From: Candidatus Binatia bacterium
Lineage (GTDB): Bacteria > Desulfobacterota > Binatia > Bin18
Assembly (NCBI GenBank): GCA_022826945.1
Contig: JAJDTY010000033.1
Coordinates: forward strand, 1-64,000
Direction of reading: 5' to 3'
DNA length: 64,000 bases
The notes beneath the pieces were generated by a model that worked only from the letters and a program-made list of their open reading frames with translations, had not been told where the DNA came from and did not search any database. Positions 17,333-26,576 of the stretch are shown piece after piece; position 1 is the stretch's first letter, and each line of letters opens with the position of its first letter. Both the position numbers and the translations under genes were made by a program.

Positions 17333-18136
17333 CTAGTCCAGGCGGGAGCGGAAAATACGCTGCCGGCGGGTCCCACCGGCGAGCGCACGAAACAACAGGC
17401 CCCGAAAAACCATGACCACGTAGAGAAAAAAAGAACAGCCTGCGGCCCAGATGATCTCTGCCGATGAATTCCAAAACCCGATGCCAAAGGGTAGGAACAT
17501 TGATCGACCAAGCTGCATGGGCATGGCCAGAATATCGAGCGGAAAGAAGAGCGACGAGGCCAGGGCAATGGGTGGGAAACCACCGAGAATCGACACAATC
17601 ACCACCAGCCCAACCAAGGGCACAAACCACTCCACGCCGCTTTCACGTAGAAATTCAAAGCTCTCCTGGATCATGGCCCAGCCGTCGGTCCGGCCTTGGT
17701 AGATGACCTCCGTGACCGGGCTGAGCAGGATTGGGAGGACGAGGTGGACGAGCACATACAGGGCCTGAGAGCCAGCCCCGCCGGGCAGCATCGAGAACAG
17801 CAGGCGGATCAGCATCAGGAAGAATAGGATGCTGATAACCGAGCCAAAGTGAGGCCGCCAACTATCGAGTAATTCTTGTGGCTGAACGCGTTGGCCGTGC
17901 ACAATGCCGTCAATAAAGTACAAGTACGAACTGGTACACAGGACCATGACCAGCCCAACCAATAGTCCCCCGACAAAGCCCATCCGCCCAAAAAAGGTCG
18001 CCGCAAGAATGATGAGCGGAGTGTACACCAGCGGCAGGAGGACGACCCACCAGCCTCTTCCGAATTTCTCGACCGTCTCTCTTGCGGCGTGCCTATAGAT
18101 GGTGAGCGTCGCCGCTATCAGGGCATTCCAATCCAT
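17333..18136 (-). CDS. Polytopic membrane protein, function unknown
   Basis: A 267-residue integral membrane protein with about six hydrophobic segments, near residues 27-50, 53-75, 98-118, 124-145, 172-195 and 232-252. The last 15 residues are basic (GGTRRQRIF), placing the C-terminus in the cytoplasm by the positive-inside rule. No transporter or enzyme motif is recognised. GAGGAGGAGTC precedes the ATG. It is convergent with the acidic lipoprotein gene, and no operon partner is evident. Confidence 0.65.
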   Translation of the reverse strand: MDWNALIAATLTIYRHAARETVEKFGRGWWVVLLPLVYTPLIILAATFFGRMGFVGGLLVGLVMVLCTSSYLYFIDGIVHGQRVQPQELLDSWRPHFGSVISILFFLMLIRLLFSMLPGGAGSQALYVLVHLVLPILLSPVTEVIYQGRTDGWAMIQESFEFLRESGVEWFVPLVGLVVIVSILGGFPPIALASSLFFPLDILAMPMQLGRSMFLPFGIGFWNSSAEIIWAAGCSFFLYVVMVFRGLLFRALAGGTRRQRIFRSRLD

Positions 18137-18270
18137 GACTCCTCCTCACTCCCTCAGCCCAGACAGAGCGATCTATCGGTCGGGTGTGCGCTCTTGAGTC
18201 AGCCATAAGCAGGGCTCCGGTAATCATAGTGGTATCACGGCCAGTTCGTGTGGGGAAATGGTGTCCGTGT

Positions 18271-19485
18271 CTATGCTGCTACACGGACTCGTTTTGGTCC
18301 AAAGGCGATCAGCGCGGCGGGAATAGTACGCAGCAGCGGAATCTGCGGAACCAGCCGCATGGACAGGGGGAGCCGAAACGACGTACTGTCGCGTAATGCC
18401 GGGGCAATAAGGCGCTGCTGAATCTGTGCCTGAAACGCCTGGATAATGCGCGTTGGCCACTCGCGTTGCTGTTGTACGTCCGCTAGATGGCGCGCCTGGA
18501 CACTATAACTCCGTAGCGGTCGAGCCAGGATATTTGCCGCGACTACGGCATCATGAATCGCATAGTTAATGCCCACACCGCCGACCGGAGACATGACATG
18601 GGCAGCGTCGCCTATCAGTAACAGGCCGGCTTGATACCACTGCGAAAGACGGTCGGCCCCGACGGATAGGACGGCAATATCCTGCCAGTTCGAGAGCCGG
18701 TCCACGCGGTCGTGAGTCCAGGGGACGAGTTCGCTGACGGACCGCTGCAGGGCTTCCAGGCCTGCTGCCCGGACGTGGCTATAGCTGTCCTTGAGGATGG
18801 CATAGCCGATCTGCCAATAGGCATACCGATTCTGGAGGACGAGCAGACGGCCCTGTCCAATACGGAGCGTCGCACCGGCATCAACCGGGTCGTCCGGTTG
18901 ACGCGGCAACCGGAACCACAGCATATCCATCGGCGGCTGGGACGTCTGCGGTTTCAGCTTGGCAAGGCGACGTAGCCGAGAGAAACGGCCGTCCGCCCCA
19001 ATCGTGAGCTGAGCGTGGACCTTGTGCCAGTCCCCATTCACAGTCCGATAGCGCACGCCCCGGATATGGTCGTTCTTTTGGACCAACTCCTGGACATTGG
19101 CTCCCATCTGAAGCTGAAAGTGGGGATAGCGTTTTGCTTCGGTGGTGATGAAGTCCAGGAAATCGACCTGGGGAATCAGGGTGATATAGGGGTAGGGTGT
19201 CTTGAGGCGGCGCAGGTCAATCAACTGGAGCGATTCTTCAGGTGTCTGGATAGAGAGGCGGTCGATCTTGGTATGACGCAGGCTCAGTAGCCGCTCTGCC
19301 AGGCCAATCGAATCCAGTATCTCCATGACTGACGGATGGAGCGTATCGCCGCGAAAATCACGATCAAAATTGAGATGGCTTTCAAGCAGCGTGACCGGAA
19401 CGTCCTGACGCGCCAGCAGAAGGGCGAGCACGGCCCCGGCCGGACCACCACCAACGATACAGCACGCGGTCTCGTGCGTCCTCAC
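18271..19485 (-). CDS. FAD-dependent aromatic-type monooxygenase
   Basis: Group A flavoprotein hydroxylase of the PHBH/UbiH family, 404 residues. Motifs: GGGPAG dinucleotide fold at 12-17, GADGRFSRLRR (DG motif) near the middle, and LIGDAAHVMSPVGGVGIN (GD motif), all intact. It probably uses NAD(P)H and O2 to hydroxylate an aromatic or polycyclic substrate. The start is a GTG one base after the stop of the upstream NSS transporter, without its own clear ribosome site, so translation is likely coupled. The substrate may be what the transporter brings in, which is inference. Confidence 0.85.
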   Translation of the reverse strand: MRTHETACCIVGGGPAGAVLALLLARQDVPVTLLESHLNFDRDFRGDTLHPSVMEILDSIGLAERLLSLRHTKIDRLSIQTPEESLQLIDLRRLKTPYPYITLIPQVDFLDFITTEAKRYPHFQLQMGANVQELVQKNDHIRGVRYRTVNGDWHKVHAQLTIGADGRFSRLRRLAKLKPQTSQPPMDMLWFRLPRQPDDPVDAGATLRIGQGRLLVLQNRYAYWQIGYAILKDSYSHVRAAGLEALQRSVSELVPWTHDRVDRLSNWQDIAVLSVGADRLSQWYQAGLLLIGDAAHVMSPVGGVGINYAIHDAVVAANILARPLRSYSVQARHLADVQQQREWPTRIIQAFQAQIQQRLIAPALRDSTSFRLPLSMRLVPQIPLLRTIPAALIAFGPKRVRVAA

Positions 19486-19486
19486 A

Positions 19487-20797
19487 CTAGAACAACCCGA
19501 TCGATTGCAACAAAATAATCGTCACCGCAATAGGTGCGACAAAGCGCAGCAGCAACACCCACCCCAGATAGAGAACCGGTCTCAGGTCGCTGGCCGGGAC
19601 TTCTGCTTGCCGCTCTTGATGCGTTAGCGACCACCCGGCAAATATTGCGATCAGCAGCCCGCCGCCGGGTAGCATATAGTCGCTTGTCGTGATGTTGATA
19701 AAGTCGAAGACTCCTCCCTCCAGGGCCGAGGGAATGCCGAGAGCGAAGATCACACCGCCAATTATCCAACTGGCCGCCACGCGGCTCCAACCCCGCTCAT
19801 CGACAAAATAGGCGACAACGACTTCCAGCATGGAAATAGCCGAACTCAGCGCCGCAAACGTCAGCAGCAGGAAAAATAGGACGGCGAGCAGGTTGCCGAA
19901 CGGCAGACGGCCAAATGCGACCGGCAGGGTCTTGAAAATCAGTGCCGGCCCGGCGTCGGGTTGCAGCGCGAATGTAAACACCAGCGGAAAAATCATGAAT
20001 CCGGCCAGGATGGCGACCCCCGTGTCGCAGCCCGCCACGATCAGCGCCGCGCGCGGCAGGCTGGTCTGGCGTCCCAGATAGCTGCCGTAGGTGATCATGA
20101 CGCCCATGCCGACCCCGATGGAGAAAAACGCCTGCCCAATCGCTTGCAACATCGTCTGGGGACCGATCTTGCTCCAGTCGGGCGTCATCAAAAACGCGAT
20201 ACCCTGCGCGGCCCCACCGGTCGTGCAGGCGTAGACGAGCAAAAACACCAACAACAGGAGGAGAGTGGGCATCATGACCCGATTGGCCAGCTCGATGCCG
20301 CGCGTCACGCCATGCGAGACAAACCAGATGGTCAGGACCATGAACACGGCGTGCCAAAACACCTGTCGCGGCCCGCTCAGCCGTAGCGAGTCAAACAGAT
20401 CTCCGATGGCCGGTGCCGACTGCCCGCTGAAGCTGTCCAGGCCGGACAGCAGGACGTAGTCCAAAACCCAACCGCCGACGACCGAATAATACGATAAAAT
20501 AAAAAAGCCGGTGGCCACACCCAGCCAGCCGGTGATGGGCCACACCGAGCCGGGTCGCAACGTGGAGAGGGCGCCGACGACGTTTCGTTGCGTCCGTCGG
20601 CCGATGAGCAATTCGGCAATCAGCAGTGGGATACCGACCGCGGCTACGCAGCCAACATATACGAGAATAAACGCCGCTCCGCCGTTTTCACCGGTGATAT
20701 ACGAAAAGCGCCAGATATTGCCCAAGCCGACCGCTGACCCCATAGCGGCGAGCACGAATCCAAGCGTTCCCGACCAGTTGCCCCTGCTTTGCACCAT
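19487..20797 (-). CDS. Sodium:neurotransmitter symporter (NSS/LeuT) family transporter
   Basis: Inner-membrane Na+-coupled symporter for amino acids or related amines, about 436 residues with some twelve membrane segments. The first helix carries the family signature GSAVGLGNIWRFSYITGENGG (read in two parts: GSAVGLGNIWRF, then a broken helix at SYITGENGG). Later segments AFFSIGVGMGVMITYGSYL and FAALSSAISMLEV also fit LeuT. The frame is open from a GTG at 20839, but the ATG at 20797 gives the usual short cytoplasmic start MVQSRGNWSG. It is translationally coupled to the FAD monooxygenase. Confidence 0.88.
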   Translation of the reverse strand: MVQSRGNWSGTLGFVLAAMGSAVGLGNIWRFSYITGENGGAAFILVYVGCVAAVGIPLLIAELLIGRRTQRNVVGALSTLRPGSVWPITGWLGVATGFFILSYYSVVGGWVLDYVLLSGLDSFSGQSAPAIGDLFDSLRLSGPRQVFWHAVFMVLTIWFVSHGVTRGIELANRVMMPTLLLLLVFLLVYACTTGGAAQGIAFLMTPDWSKIGPQTMLQAIGQAFFSIGVGMGVMITYGSYLGRQTSLPRAALIVAGCDTGVAILAGFMIFPLVFTFALQPDAGPALIFKTLPVAFGRLPFGNLLAVLFFLLLTFAALSSAISMLEVVVAYFVDERGWSRVAASWIIGGVIFALGIPSALEGGVFDFINITTSDYMLPGGGLLIAIFAGWSLTHQERQAEVPASDLRPVLYLGWVLLLRFVAPIAVTIILLQSIGLF

Positions 20798-20850
20798 CGC
20801 CACTCTATCTCTGCCATTCCCCCTATTACGTCCACCCACCGGGGGACAGC

Positions 20851-20874
20851 AAAAGGGCGGAGATTCCCCGCCCT
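20851..20874 (-). terminator. Rho-independent terminator
   Basis: Read on the minus strand, AAGGGCGG-GGAATCT-CCGCCCTT forms an 8-bp stem with a 7-base loop, and the 3' arm continues into TTTG. It lies after the secreted-protein gene at 20913 and before the transporter, separating two minus-strand units. Confidence 0.75.
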
Positions 20875-20912
20875 TGTTAGCTCACTGTTTTGATGCTGGG
20901 GTTTTGCCGACC

Positions 20913-21398
20913 CTACATTTCCGCTGGGTCGTAGCGCACCAGGGTGCGTGAGCCGTCGGCAAAGCCGCCCCGAAAGCCCTCTTCATATTGCGGCCAGCCG
21001 TCCGGGTATTTTTCGGCAAAGGTCTTGAACATGATTTCGTTGATGGCATCGTCCTTCACCAGAGAGCCGGTGGCCTCAAACGACTGTCCGTCGCGCGAGC
21101 CGATCCAGACCTTGGCTTTTGTGCGTCCGGCCTGGATACGCCTGACGCGATACGTCGTTACTGGCGTCCCTACCCAGACGGCTCCATCATGCTCGAAAAA
21201 CCAGATCTCGGCCTTTGAGCCGAACTCGCCGCTCTTCCGCTCGGACTGGATATAGACGTATTTGCTGGAGTCCAGCGACTGTTTCAGCTCTGCGGACAGC
21301 TCGGCTGCGGACGGCGGTGGCGTGGCGAACAAGAACGTGCCACCCAGCACGGCCAGGAGAACCCAGGAAGACCAATGGAAACGTGTGTGCAAACGCAT
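20913..21398 (-). CDS. Secreted split-barrel-like protein
   Basis: A 161-residue protein with a Sec signal peptide: basic start, hydrophobic WVLLAVLGGTFLFA, and likely cleavage near SAA at 30-32. The mature part resembles flavin-binding split barrels of the pyridoxamine-oxidase type: KYVYIQSERKSGEFG, a strand EIWFFEHDGAVWVGT, and an AKVWIGSRDG strand followed by an IMFKTFAEKYPDGW helix. Export to the periplasm would be unusual for that fold, so the assignment is tentative. It has a strong ribosome site (CGGAGGTAGT). Transcription appears to end at the hairpin just downstream. Confidence 0.6.
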   Translation of the reverse strand: MRLHTRFHWSSWVLLAVLGGTFLFATPPPSAAELSAELKQSLDSSKYVYIQSERKSGEFGSKAEIWFFEHDGAVWVGTPVTTYRVRRIQAGRTKAKVWIGSRDGQSFEATGSLVKDDAINEIMFKTFAEKYPDGWPQYEEGFRGGFADGSRTLVRYDPAEM

Positions 21399-21421
21399 AC
21401 TACCTCCGATACGTATTGGAT

Positions 21422-22042
21422 TTACGACTCACTCTCGGCGTCATACTGCGCTTCAGAGACAACTTTCATCGACTGAATAATAATGGGCTCCTGCGGAACA
21501 TCTTGATGCATGCCTCTCCGCCCGGTTGTGACTCGCTCGATGGCACTCACGACGTCCATGCCTTCTATGACTCGGCCAAAGACACAATACCCGAAACCCT
21601 GCATCGAGGTGTCTTTATGGTTCAGAAAGTCATTATCATTGACATTAATGAAGAACTGAGAGGTGGCGGAATCAACTATGTTCGTGCGGGCCATGGCCAG
21701 CGTTCCGGTATCGTTGGTCAGGCCGTTGGCGGCCTCATTTTTGATGGCCGGCTTGGTCGGCTTTTGCTGCATGGCCTCGGTAAAGCCGCCCCCTTGGATC
21801 ATGAAGCCGGGAATCACCCGATGGAAAATCGTCCCGTCATAAAAGCCATCGTTGACATAGGCGAGGAAGTTTGTGACCGTTTCCGGCGCTTCTTTCTGAA
21901 ACAGTTCGATCTTCACTTCTCCCTTGGACGTTGCCATGAGAACCACCGGCCCCCCGGCTGCTCCGCCACCCGCCTCCGAACATCCAGGCAGATTGACCAG
22001 TAAGACGACTGAAAAAATAACGAACTGCTTCACTCCCCACAT
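21422..22042 (-). CDS. Lipoprotein cyclophilin-type peptidyl-prolyl isomerase
   Basis: A 206-residue peptidyl-prolyl cis-trans isomerase predicted to be anchored as a lipoprotein: hydrophobic signal, then L-P-G-C with Cys21. The catalytic domain shows [33 protein letters not shown] with the catalytic Arg, and the [13 protein letters not shown] and [14 protein letters not shown] segments. It should fold exported proteins. GGAGGAAAGTCT precedes the ATG. It is a bacterial secreted cyclophilin, distinct from the eukaryote-like cyclophilin at 31565. Confidence 0.92.
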   Translation of the reverse strand: MWGVKQFVIFSVVLLVNLPGCSEAGGGAAGGPVVLMATSKGEVKIELFQKEAPETVTNFLAYVNDGFYDGTIFHRVIPGFMIQGGGFTEAMQQKPTKPAIKNEAANGLTNDTGTLAMARTNIVDSATSQFFINVNDNDFLNHKDTSMQGFGYCVFGRVIEGMDVVSAIERVTTGRRGMHQDVPQEPIIIQSMKVVSEAQYDAESES

Positions 22043-22141
22043 AGACTTTCCTCCAAATACTCAACTGCAACCGCCCGACAACCTAACCCAGCCTAGGGAC
22101 GAAGGGAAGTGCCTGAACAGGGCGCTCAACACGCTACGGAT

Positions 22142-22780
22142 TTACAACTGCTCCAGATACTCCAACACCTCCTGAAGCGGCATGACATCCCCGTACTTCG
22201 CGCCGATATCGAACAGATTGGCTTGGTGTGGCTCTTGGGCCCGGTCACCGACACACTCAATCGGTACAATGGGTCGAAAACCGTTGGCCAAGGCATCCAT
22301 CACCGTTGCGCGGACACAGCCGCTCGTGGTGCAGCCGGTGACGATGGCGGTATCGACCGACTGCATGGTGAGGGTCGAGGCCAGATAAGTACCGAAGAAG
22401 CCGGAGGCGTACTTTTTGGTAATCACCAGATCGCCGGGCTCCTGATTGAGGCGCGGGTCGAGCTTGACCAAATCACTTCCTATGGTGAGCATACGTAGGG
22501 AGGGCGCCTTCTCGGGCCACAGGCCAGCATCGTCCTGCCGGTGGGGGTCATACCCCACGACCGTAAAAATAACCGGAATATCTTTCTTGCGAGCCACGGC
22601 GATGAGTTCGTTTGTCGCCGCGACTTCGGCGTCGAGATTGCCGGCCAGCGGAGACTGTTCCGGAACGGTAAAGCCCAACTGAAAGTCCACCACAATCAGA
22701 GCAGGCTTTTTCCCAAAGCCGAGTTTATGGCCGAGTTGGGCATGTTCATAAATCGCGTTTTTGTCTTCCGTCTGAGCCAT
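22142..22780 (-). CDS. Isochorismatase-family amidohydrolase
   Basis: Cysteine hydrolase of 212 residues. The catalytic Asp32 lies in ALIVVDFQLGF, a Lys in VITKKYASGFFGT (122/123), and the nucleophile Cys155 in GCTTSGCVRAT. The start LGFGKKPALIVVDFQ and the length favour the N-carbamoylsarcosine amidase/ureidoacrylate hydrolase subgroup over true isochorismatase. It begins 14 bp after the hydantoinase stop with AAGGGGACGGCT as ribosome site, so the pair is an operon. It may hydrolyse the carbamoyl product of the hydantoinase. Confidence 0.82.
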   Translation of the reverse strand: MAQTEDKNAIYEHAQLGHKLGFGKKPALIVVDFQLGFTVPEQSPLAGNLDAEVAATNELIAVARKKDIPVIFTVVGYDPHRQDDAGLWPEKAPSLRMLTIGSDLVKLDPRLNQEPGDLVITKKYASGFFGTYLASTLTMQSVDTAIVTGCTTSGCVRATVMDALANGFRPIVPIECVGDRAQEPHQANLFDIGAKYGDVMPLQEVLEYLEQL

Positions 22781-22794
22781 AGCCGTCCCCTTCT

Positions 22795-24213
22795 TTATAA
22801 TCCACGCGGTCGAACAACCTGTTCAACAAATCGGCCGCTCGGCTGTTCGGCCACAATTTCGCCGTCCTCCATAACCAACTGGCCGCGCAGTAAGGTTTTC
22901 ACCGGAATTCCCTTGACCTGACGGCCTTCCCACAATGAATAGTCCGCGCGTGATCGCATCCGGTCGACCCCAAGCACGGCTTCCTTTTCCGGGTCGAGCA
23001 CTACGATATCCGCGTCAGAGCCAATGGCCAGAGCCCCTTTCTTGGGATAGAGGCCGTACAGCTTGGCCGCGTTTTCGGACAATATTTTTGAGAGGGTCAC
23101 CAGATCGATACGACCTTTGTTCACCCCTTCGTGGAACAGGAGGGGCAGGGTATCGGCCACCTGGAGGTTAATACCAACGCGACAGTCCCAGAAATCCCCG
23201 TCGGTCTTGAACGACGAGGAGTAGGTCAGGCTGTCCGTTCCGACCACAGACAAGGTACCTTCCTGAAGCCCGCGCCACAGCCGCTCCTTATCTTTCTCAA
23301 AACGGATCGGTGGCTGAATTTTTGCCTTGCCGCCCATGCCCTGTGCATCCATTTCCGGGGCCGTGGTGTTGAGAAAACAGGCCACCGTTTCGCCCACAAT
23401 GTTCAGCCCCTCGGCGTGCAGGCGCTTGACTGTCTCCACGGTATGCGCGGCGCTGATATGGACTGGGTAGAGCGGAACGCGGAGTTGATTAGCAATCATT
23501 CCATAGGTATAGACCTGGACGCTTTCGGCCCATTCCGGACTGGACTCGGCCCAGGCCGTGAGCTGGTCGGCGCGGCCCATTTCGCGCAAGCGGTCGATGA
23601 GGATGCCACGGACGTACGGGTCTTCGGCATGAATCTTGGCAAAGGTCGGTGGGCCACAGTGGGCCAACTGCTCGCACGCCGCATGAAAGAAAGAGGGCGT
23701 GATACCATCCGGATTCATGCCAAAGGCTTCGGCCTGCGGGCCGGAATAACCGGTAAAGAATTTATACGATACCCCGCCTTTTGCAGCCACGGCCGGGATT
23801 TGGGCGACCTGATCGAGCGTGTTGACCACGCAGGTCACCTTGAAATCGCACCAGGAATGATTGGTGCCGCACTCGACAGCCTGGTCAAACAAGTCCAGCA
23901 TCGGATTTTTGCCGATCAGGGTGGTGGTGGCAATTGTCGTGACTCCGCCGATCAGGCAATCCTTGGTGTCGCGCAAGAAATCTTCGACCATGGCCTCATC
24001 GCCAAAACGGTCCGAGATACCGAAGTGGACATGGGGGTCAAACGTCCCAGGGAACAGGATTTTACCCTCAACGTCGATTTCGCGCTTGGCCTGACCGAGG
24101 CTTGAGTTCGCACCGACCGCGACGATCTGCTCCCCCTCAACGGCAATTCCGCCTCGGATCACGCCGTTCGGCGTGACGACCAGCCCGTTCTTTAGGACGA
24201 TGTCATGTGACAC
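22795..24213 (-). CDS. Dihydropyrimidinase/hydantoinase
   Basis: Metal-dependent cyclic amidohydrolase of 472 residues that opens hydantoin or dihydropyrimidine rings to N-carbamoyl amino acids. Binuclear-centre residues are present: His61-Val-His63 in DPHVHFG, carbamylated Lys151 in VSYKFFTGYSG, the later KIHAED and YPVHISAAH histidines, and Asp in GTDSLTYS. AAGGAGGCTGCTGTGTC precedes the ATG. It heads an operon with the isochorismatase-type gene. Separate ATP-dependent hydantoinase genes occur at 49209-53047. Pyrimidine or hydantoin substrates cannot be distinguished here. Confidence 0.88.
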   Translation of the reverse strand: MSHDIVLKNGLVVTPNGVIRGGIAVEGEQIVAVGANSSLGQAKREIDVEGKILFPGTFDPHVHFGISDRFGDEAMVEDFLRDTKDCLIGGVTTIATTTLIGKNPMLDLFDQAVECGTNHSWCDFKVTCVVNTLDQVAQIPAVAAKGGVSYKFFTGYSGPQAEAFGMNPDGITPSFFHAACEQLAHCGPPTFAKIHAEDPYVRGILIDRLREMGRADQLTAWAESSPEWAESVQVYTYGMIANQLRVPLYPVHISAAHTVETVKRLHAEGLNIVGETVACFLNTTAPEMDAQGMGGKAKIQPPIRFEKDKERLWRGLQEGTLSVVGTDSLTYSSSFKTDGDFWDCRVGINLQVADTLPLLFHEGVNKGRIDLVTLSKILSENAAKLYGLYPKKGALAIGSDADIVVLDPEKEAVLGVDRMRSRADYSLWEGRQVKGIPVKTLLRGQLVMEDGEIVAEQPSGRFVEQVVRPRGL

Positions 24214-24390
24214 AGCAGCCTCCTTTTTGGGTATGTGGATAAAACAAGTCCGAGGCGATTATCGAACCAAACGGGGCGGCCTGTCAATGTAAAAACGAGC
24301 TCTGGCTCGTGCGTCTCTGGACCTCTTTCTCTTTTCCGCGCTTTTGCGCTAAAAGCATGGAACGAGACGGAACGAAAAAAGGAGGACGTT

Positions 24391-25329
24391 ATGGCAGTCA
24401 ACGATGATCTGACTGAAGCCCAGGTAGAGGAGTTCTTCTCGACCTTGAGCAACTGGGGAAAATGGGGAGCAAACGATCAGCTTGGCGCGCTCAACTATAT
24501 TACGTCCGAGAAACGCACACAGGCCGCAGCCGGGGTGCAAGACGGACACTCGGTGTCGCTGTCTCTGCCGTTGGCGACTCATCACGGACCGGATAATCCG
24601 ACTCCGGTCATGCATCTGATGATGAAGACCGGCGCGCCGGGGGAGGAGAGCTTGGTCCCCCTGCCGTACAGCGCCGACTATTTTGCTATTGCCCCACATG
24701 GGGTCGCGAACACACATATCGATGCCCTGTGCCACGTGTTTCACAACGATAAGATGTATAACGGTTATCCCTCCTCGGACGTGACCGCCCAGGGGGCGCT
24801 GAACGGGGCGATCCATTCCATTAAGAACGGTATTGTGTCGCGCGGAGTGTTGATCGATATCCCACCGCTTAAGAATCGTGACTATCTGGAACCGGGCGAG
24901 GCGATTACGCCAGCGGACCTGGAAGCCGCGGAGCAGGCGGGAAACTTCAAAGTCGAAGAAGGCGATGTGCTTTTTGTGCGAACCGGACGCCACGTGCGCC
25001 AAAAAGCCCAGGGTAACTGGGATGCGCTTCAGGACGGCCTGGCCGGGCTGGGTGCGGCCTGCCTGCCCTGGATTCACGAGCGGAAAATTGCCGTGCTGGG
25101 CTGTGATGGGGTGAGTGATGTGGTGCCGAGTGGCTATGACAATCTCATCATGCCCATCCACTCGTGTACCCTGGTGGCTATGGGTATCCATCTGCTCGAT
25201 AACTGCCTGTTGGATGATCTGAGTATGGCCTGTGCCGCACGCTCACGCTGGACGTTCATGCTGACGGTGGCTCCACTGGTGCTGGTCAAGGGGACGGCCT
25301 CGCCGGTGAATCCCATTGCCGTGTTTTAG
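24391..25329 (+). CDS. Cyclase-family hydrolase (kynurenine formamidase-like)
   Basis: A 312-residue metal-dependent hydrolase of the cyclase family, which includes bacterial kynurenine formamidase and isatin hydrolase. The metal motif H-x5-H-x-D-x3-H is present as His103 and Thr108-His109-Ile-Asp111 to His115 in HGVANTHIDALCH. The start at 24391 follows GGAGGACGTT; the frame is open further upstream, but without a ribosome site. A strong terminator follows, so it may be a single unit. The longer N-terminus resembles the larger cyclase subgroup found beside aromatic catabolism genes. Confidence 0.85.
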   Translation: MAVNDDLTEAQVEEFFSTLSNWGKWGANDQLGALNYITSEKRTQAAAGVQDGHSVSLSLPLATHHGPDNPTPVMHLMMKTGAPGEESLVPLPYSADYFAIAPHGVANTHIDALCHVFHNDKMYNGYPSSDVTAQGALNGAIHSIKNGIVSRGVLIDIPPLKNRDYLEPGEAITPADLEAAEQAGNFKVEEGDVLFVRTGRHVRQKAQGNWDALQDGLAGLGAACLPWIHERKIAVLGCDGVSDVVPSGYDNLIMPIHSCTLVAMGIHLLDNCLLDDLSMACAARSRWTFMLTVAPLVLVKGTASPVNPIAVF

Positions 25330-25341
25330 GCTTGCCGCCGT

Positions 25342-25374
25342 GGGGCAGGGGAGAACTCTCCTGCCCCGCTTTTC
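25342..25374 (+). terminator. Rho-independent terminator
   Basis: GGGGCAGGGGAGA pairs with CTCTCCTGCCCC (with one G-T pair), followed by GCTTTTC. It lies just after the cyclase gene. Confidence 0.8.
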
Positions 25375-25415
25375 TGCTCCGTCCAGCCTGATTTCCGCGG
25401 AGCAGGTGCCAGACA

Positions 25416-25898
25416 ATGAAAATCCTCTTTCTGCACGGCTTTGGCGCAACCCCTGGGGGGACCAAGCCGACGTTTCTCAAGGCCAATGACTTTGAAGTTT
25501 GTAATCCTCTTCTGCCGAATGACGACTTTGACGCCTGTGTGCGTATTGCTCAAGCCGAGTTTGACCGTCAGCAGCCCGATGTGGTTGTGGGTTCCAGCCG
25601 AGGGGGTGCGGTTGCGATCAATATCGACAGCGGGGGGACGCCGCTCGTGCTGCTCTGCCCGGCCTGGAAACGCTGGGGCAGGGCGACAACGGTCAAGCCG
25701 AATACCCTTGTCCTCCACGCCGAGGCTGATGAGGCCGTTCCCTTTGCCCACAGTGTCGAGTTGGTACAGAATAGCGGCCTGCCTGACTCTACTTTGATTC
25801 GTACTGGAACTGAGCATCGATTGATTGATCCTGATTCGTTGGACAGATTGCTCAAGGCAATTGATAAGCTCGCCGGTTCTGGAGAGAGGAGCGTGTGA
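25416..25898 (+). CDS. Small alpha/beta hydrolase
   Basis: A 160-residue serine hydrolase of the short YqiA/RBBP9-like type. The LFLHGFGATPGG oxyanion strand opens the protein. Nucleophile Ser61 lies in GSSRGG, Asp105 in LHAEADEAVP and His134 in GTEHRLID, giving a full triad. Its stop overlaps the next gene (TGATG), so the two are co-translated. The partner is a PhlG-like C-C hydrolase. Confidence 0.8.
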   Translation: MKILFLHGFGATPGGTKPTFLKANDFEVCNPLLPNDDFDACVRIAQAEFDRQQPDVVVGSSRGGAVAINIDSGGTPLVLLCPAWKRWGRATTVKPNTLVLHAEADEAVPFAHSVELVQNSGLPDSTLIRTGTEHRLIDPDSLDRLLKAIDKLAGSGERSV

Positions 25899-26563
25899 TG
25901 GCTGAGGTAAGGACCGGCCCAAAACTCGGTCTCTTTGGACCGATGAAAACCCTCGACTCTGCCCAATACGGATTTGAGGAATTGCCTGGCGGACGCTTCC
26001 GCGCCTGGATCAAACATGACACCATGAAAGGCGTGACGCCGCCTATCCTCCGCTGGTGGTTTGAACATATTGACACGTTTTCGTCGTATAACGGCCAGGA
26101 TTTCTCCGGCCCACCCGTGCCGGTGTACCGCTTCTGGCATCCGTTCGATCATATTGCGATTCGGTGGGCCAAACGCGTACACGGCCTCGACGGTCGGCTC
26201 GGGCCGGGCAGTGTGATTGCCATCCAAGAAAACATCGCAGCAAAACACCCCGTTCGCGCCAAGGCGCGGGTAACGAGGTTTGACGAAGAGGCGTTTAATT
26301 TTGAGCCGCTCCTGGGTGGGTTGCTGCCGGTTGGCCAGGTTGTGCACGAGTACGCCCCGGTTGAAGATGGTGTCTCGTTCTACACCTGTGTTGAGATCGG
26401 CATAACCGCGCCGATTATTGGTCCTGTCCTCAATTGGATCATCCGTAAGGTCGCCCTTAGTACGGAAATGTTCCAGGACTGGATACTGCACAACATCGAG
26501 GAGAGCGGCGAGACGGAAAAGTTTGTTCCCGCGCTCTTTGCTCACGCGCACGCAGAGGAGTAA
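25898..26563 (+). CDS. PhlG-like (DAPG hydrolase family) metallohydrolase
   Basis: A 221-residue protein resembling 2,4-diacetylphloroglucinol hydrolase PhlG, a zinc enzyme that cleaves a carbon-carbon bond between an acyl group and a phenolic ring. Matching features: WWFEHI, YRFWHPFDHI (His81/His85), Glu111, and W-I-L-H-N-I-E-E with His198 and Glu202, which reproduces the H-x3-E spacing of PhlG ligands. It is shorter than PhlG. The ATG overlaps the previous stop; GGAGAGAGGAGCG serves both. The flavin monooxygenase follows 13 bp later. The substrate is probably an acyl-phenol, by inference only. Confidence 0.68.
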   Translation: MAEVRTGPKLGLFGPMKTLDSAQYGFEELPGGRFRAWIKHDTMKGVTPPILRWWFEHIDTFSSYNGQDFSGPPVPVYRFWHPFDHIAIRWAKRVHGLDGRLGPGSVIAIQENIAAKHPVRAKARVTRFDEEAFNFEPLLGGLLPVGQVVHEYAPVEDGVSFYTCVEIGITAPIIGPVLNWIIRKVALSTEMFQDWILHNIEESGETEKFVPALFAHAHAEE

Positions 26564-26576
26564 AAGAGGCACTCTC

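Noticed and set aside
23131..24105. A 324-codon plus-strand frame opposite the hydantoinase
   Set aside because: The minus-strand hydantoinase has every catalytic motif; the plus frame shows no recognisable domain or ribosome site.
24349..25191. A 280-codon minus-strand frame opposite the cyclase
   Set aside because: It is antisense to a gene with an intact metal motif and does not resemble any protein.
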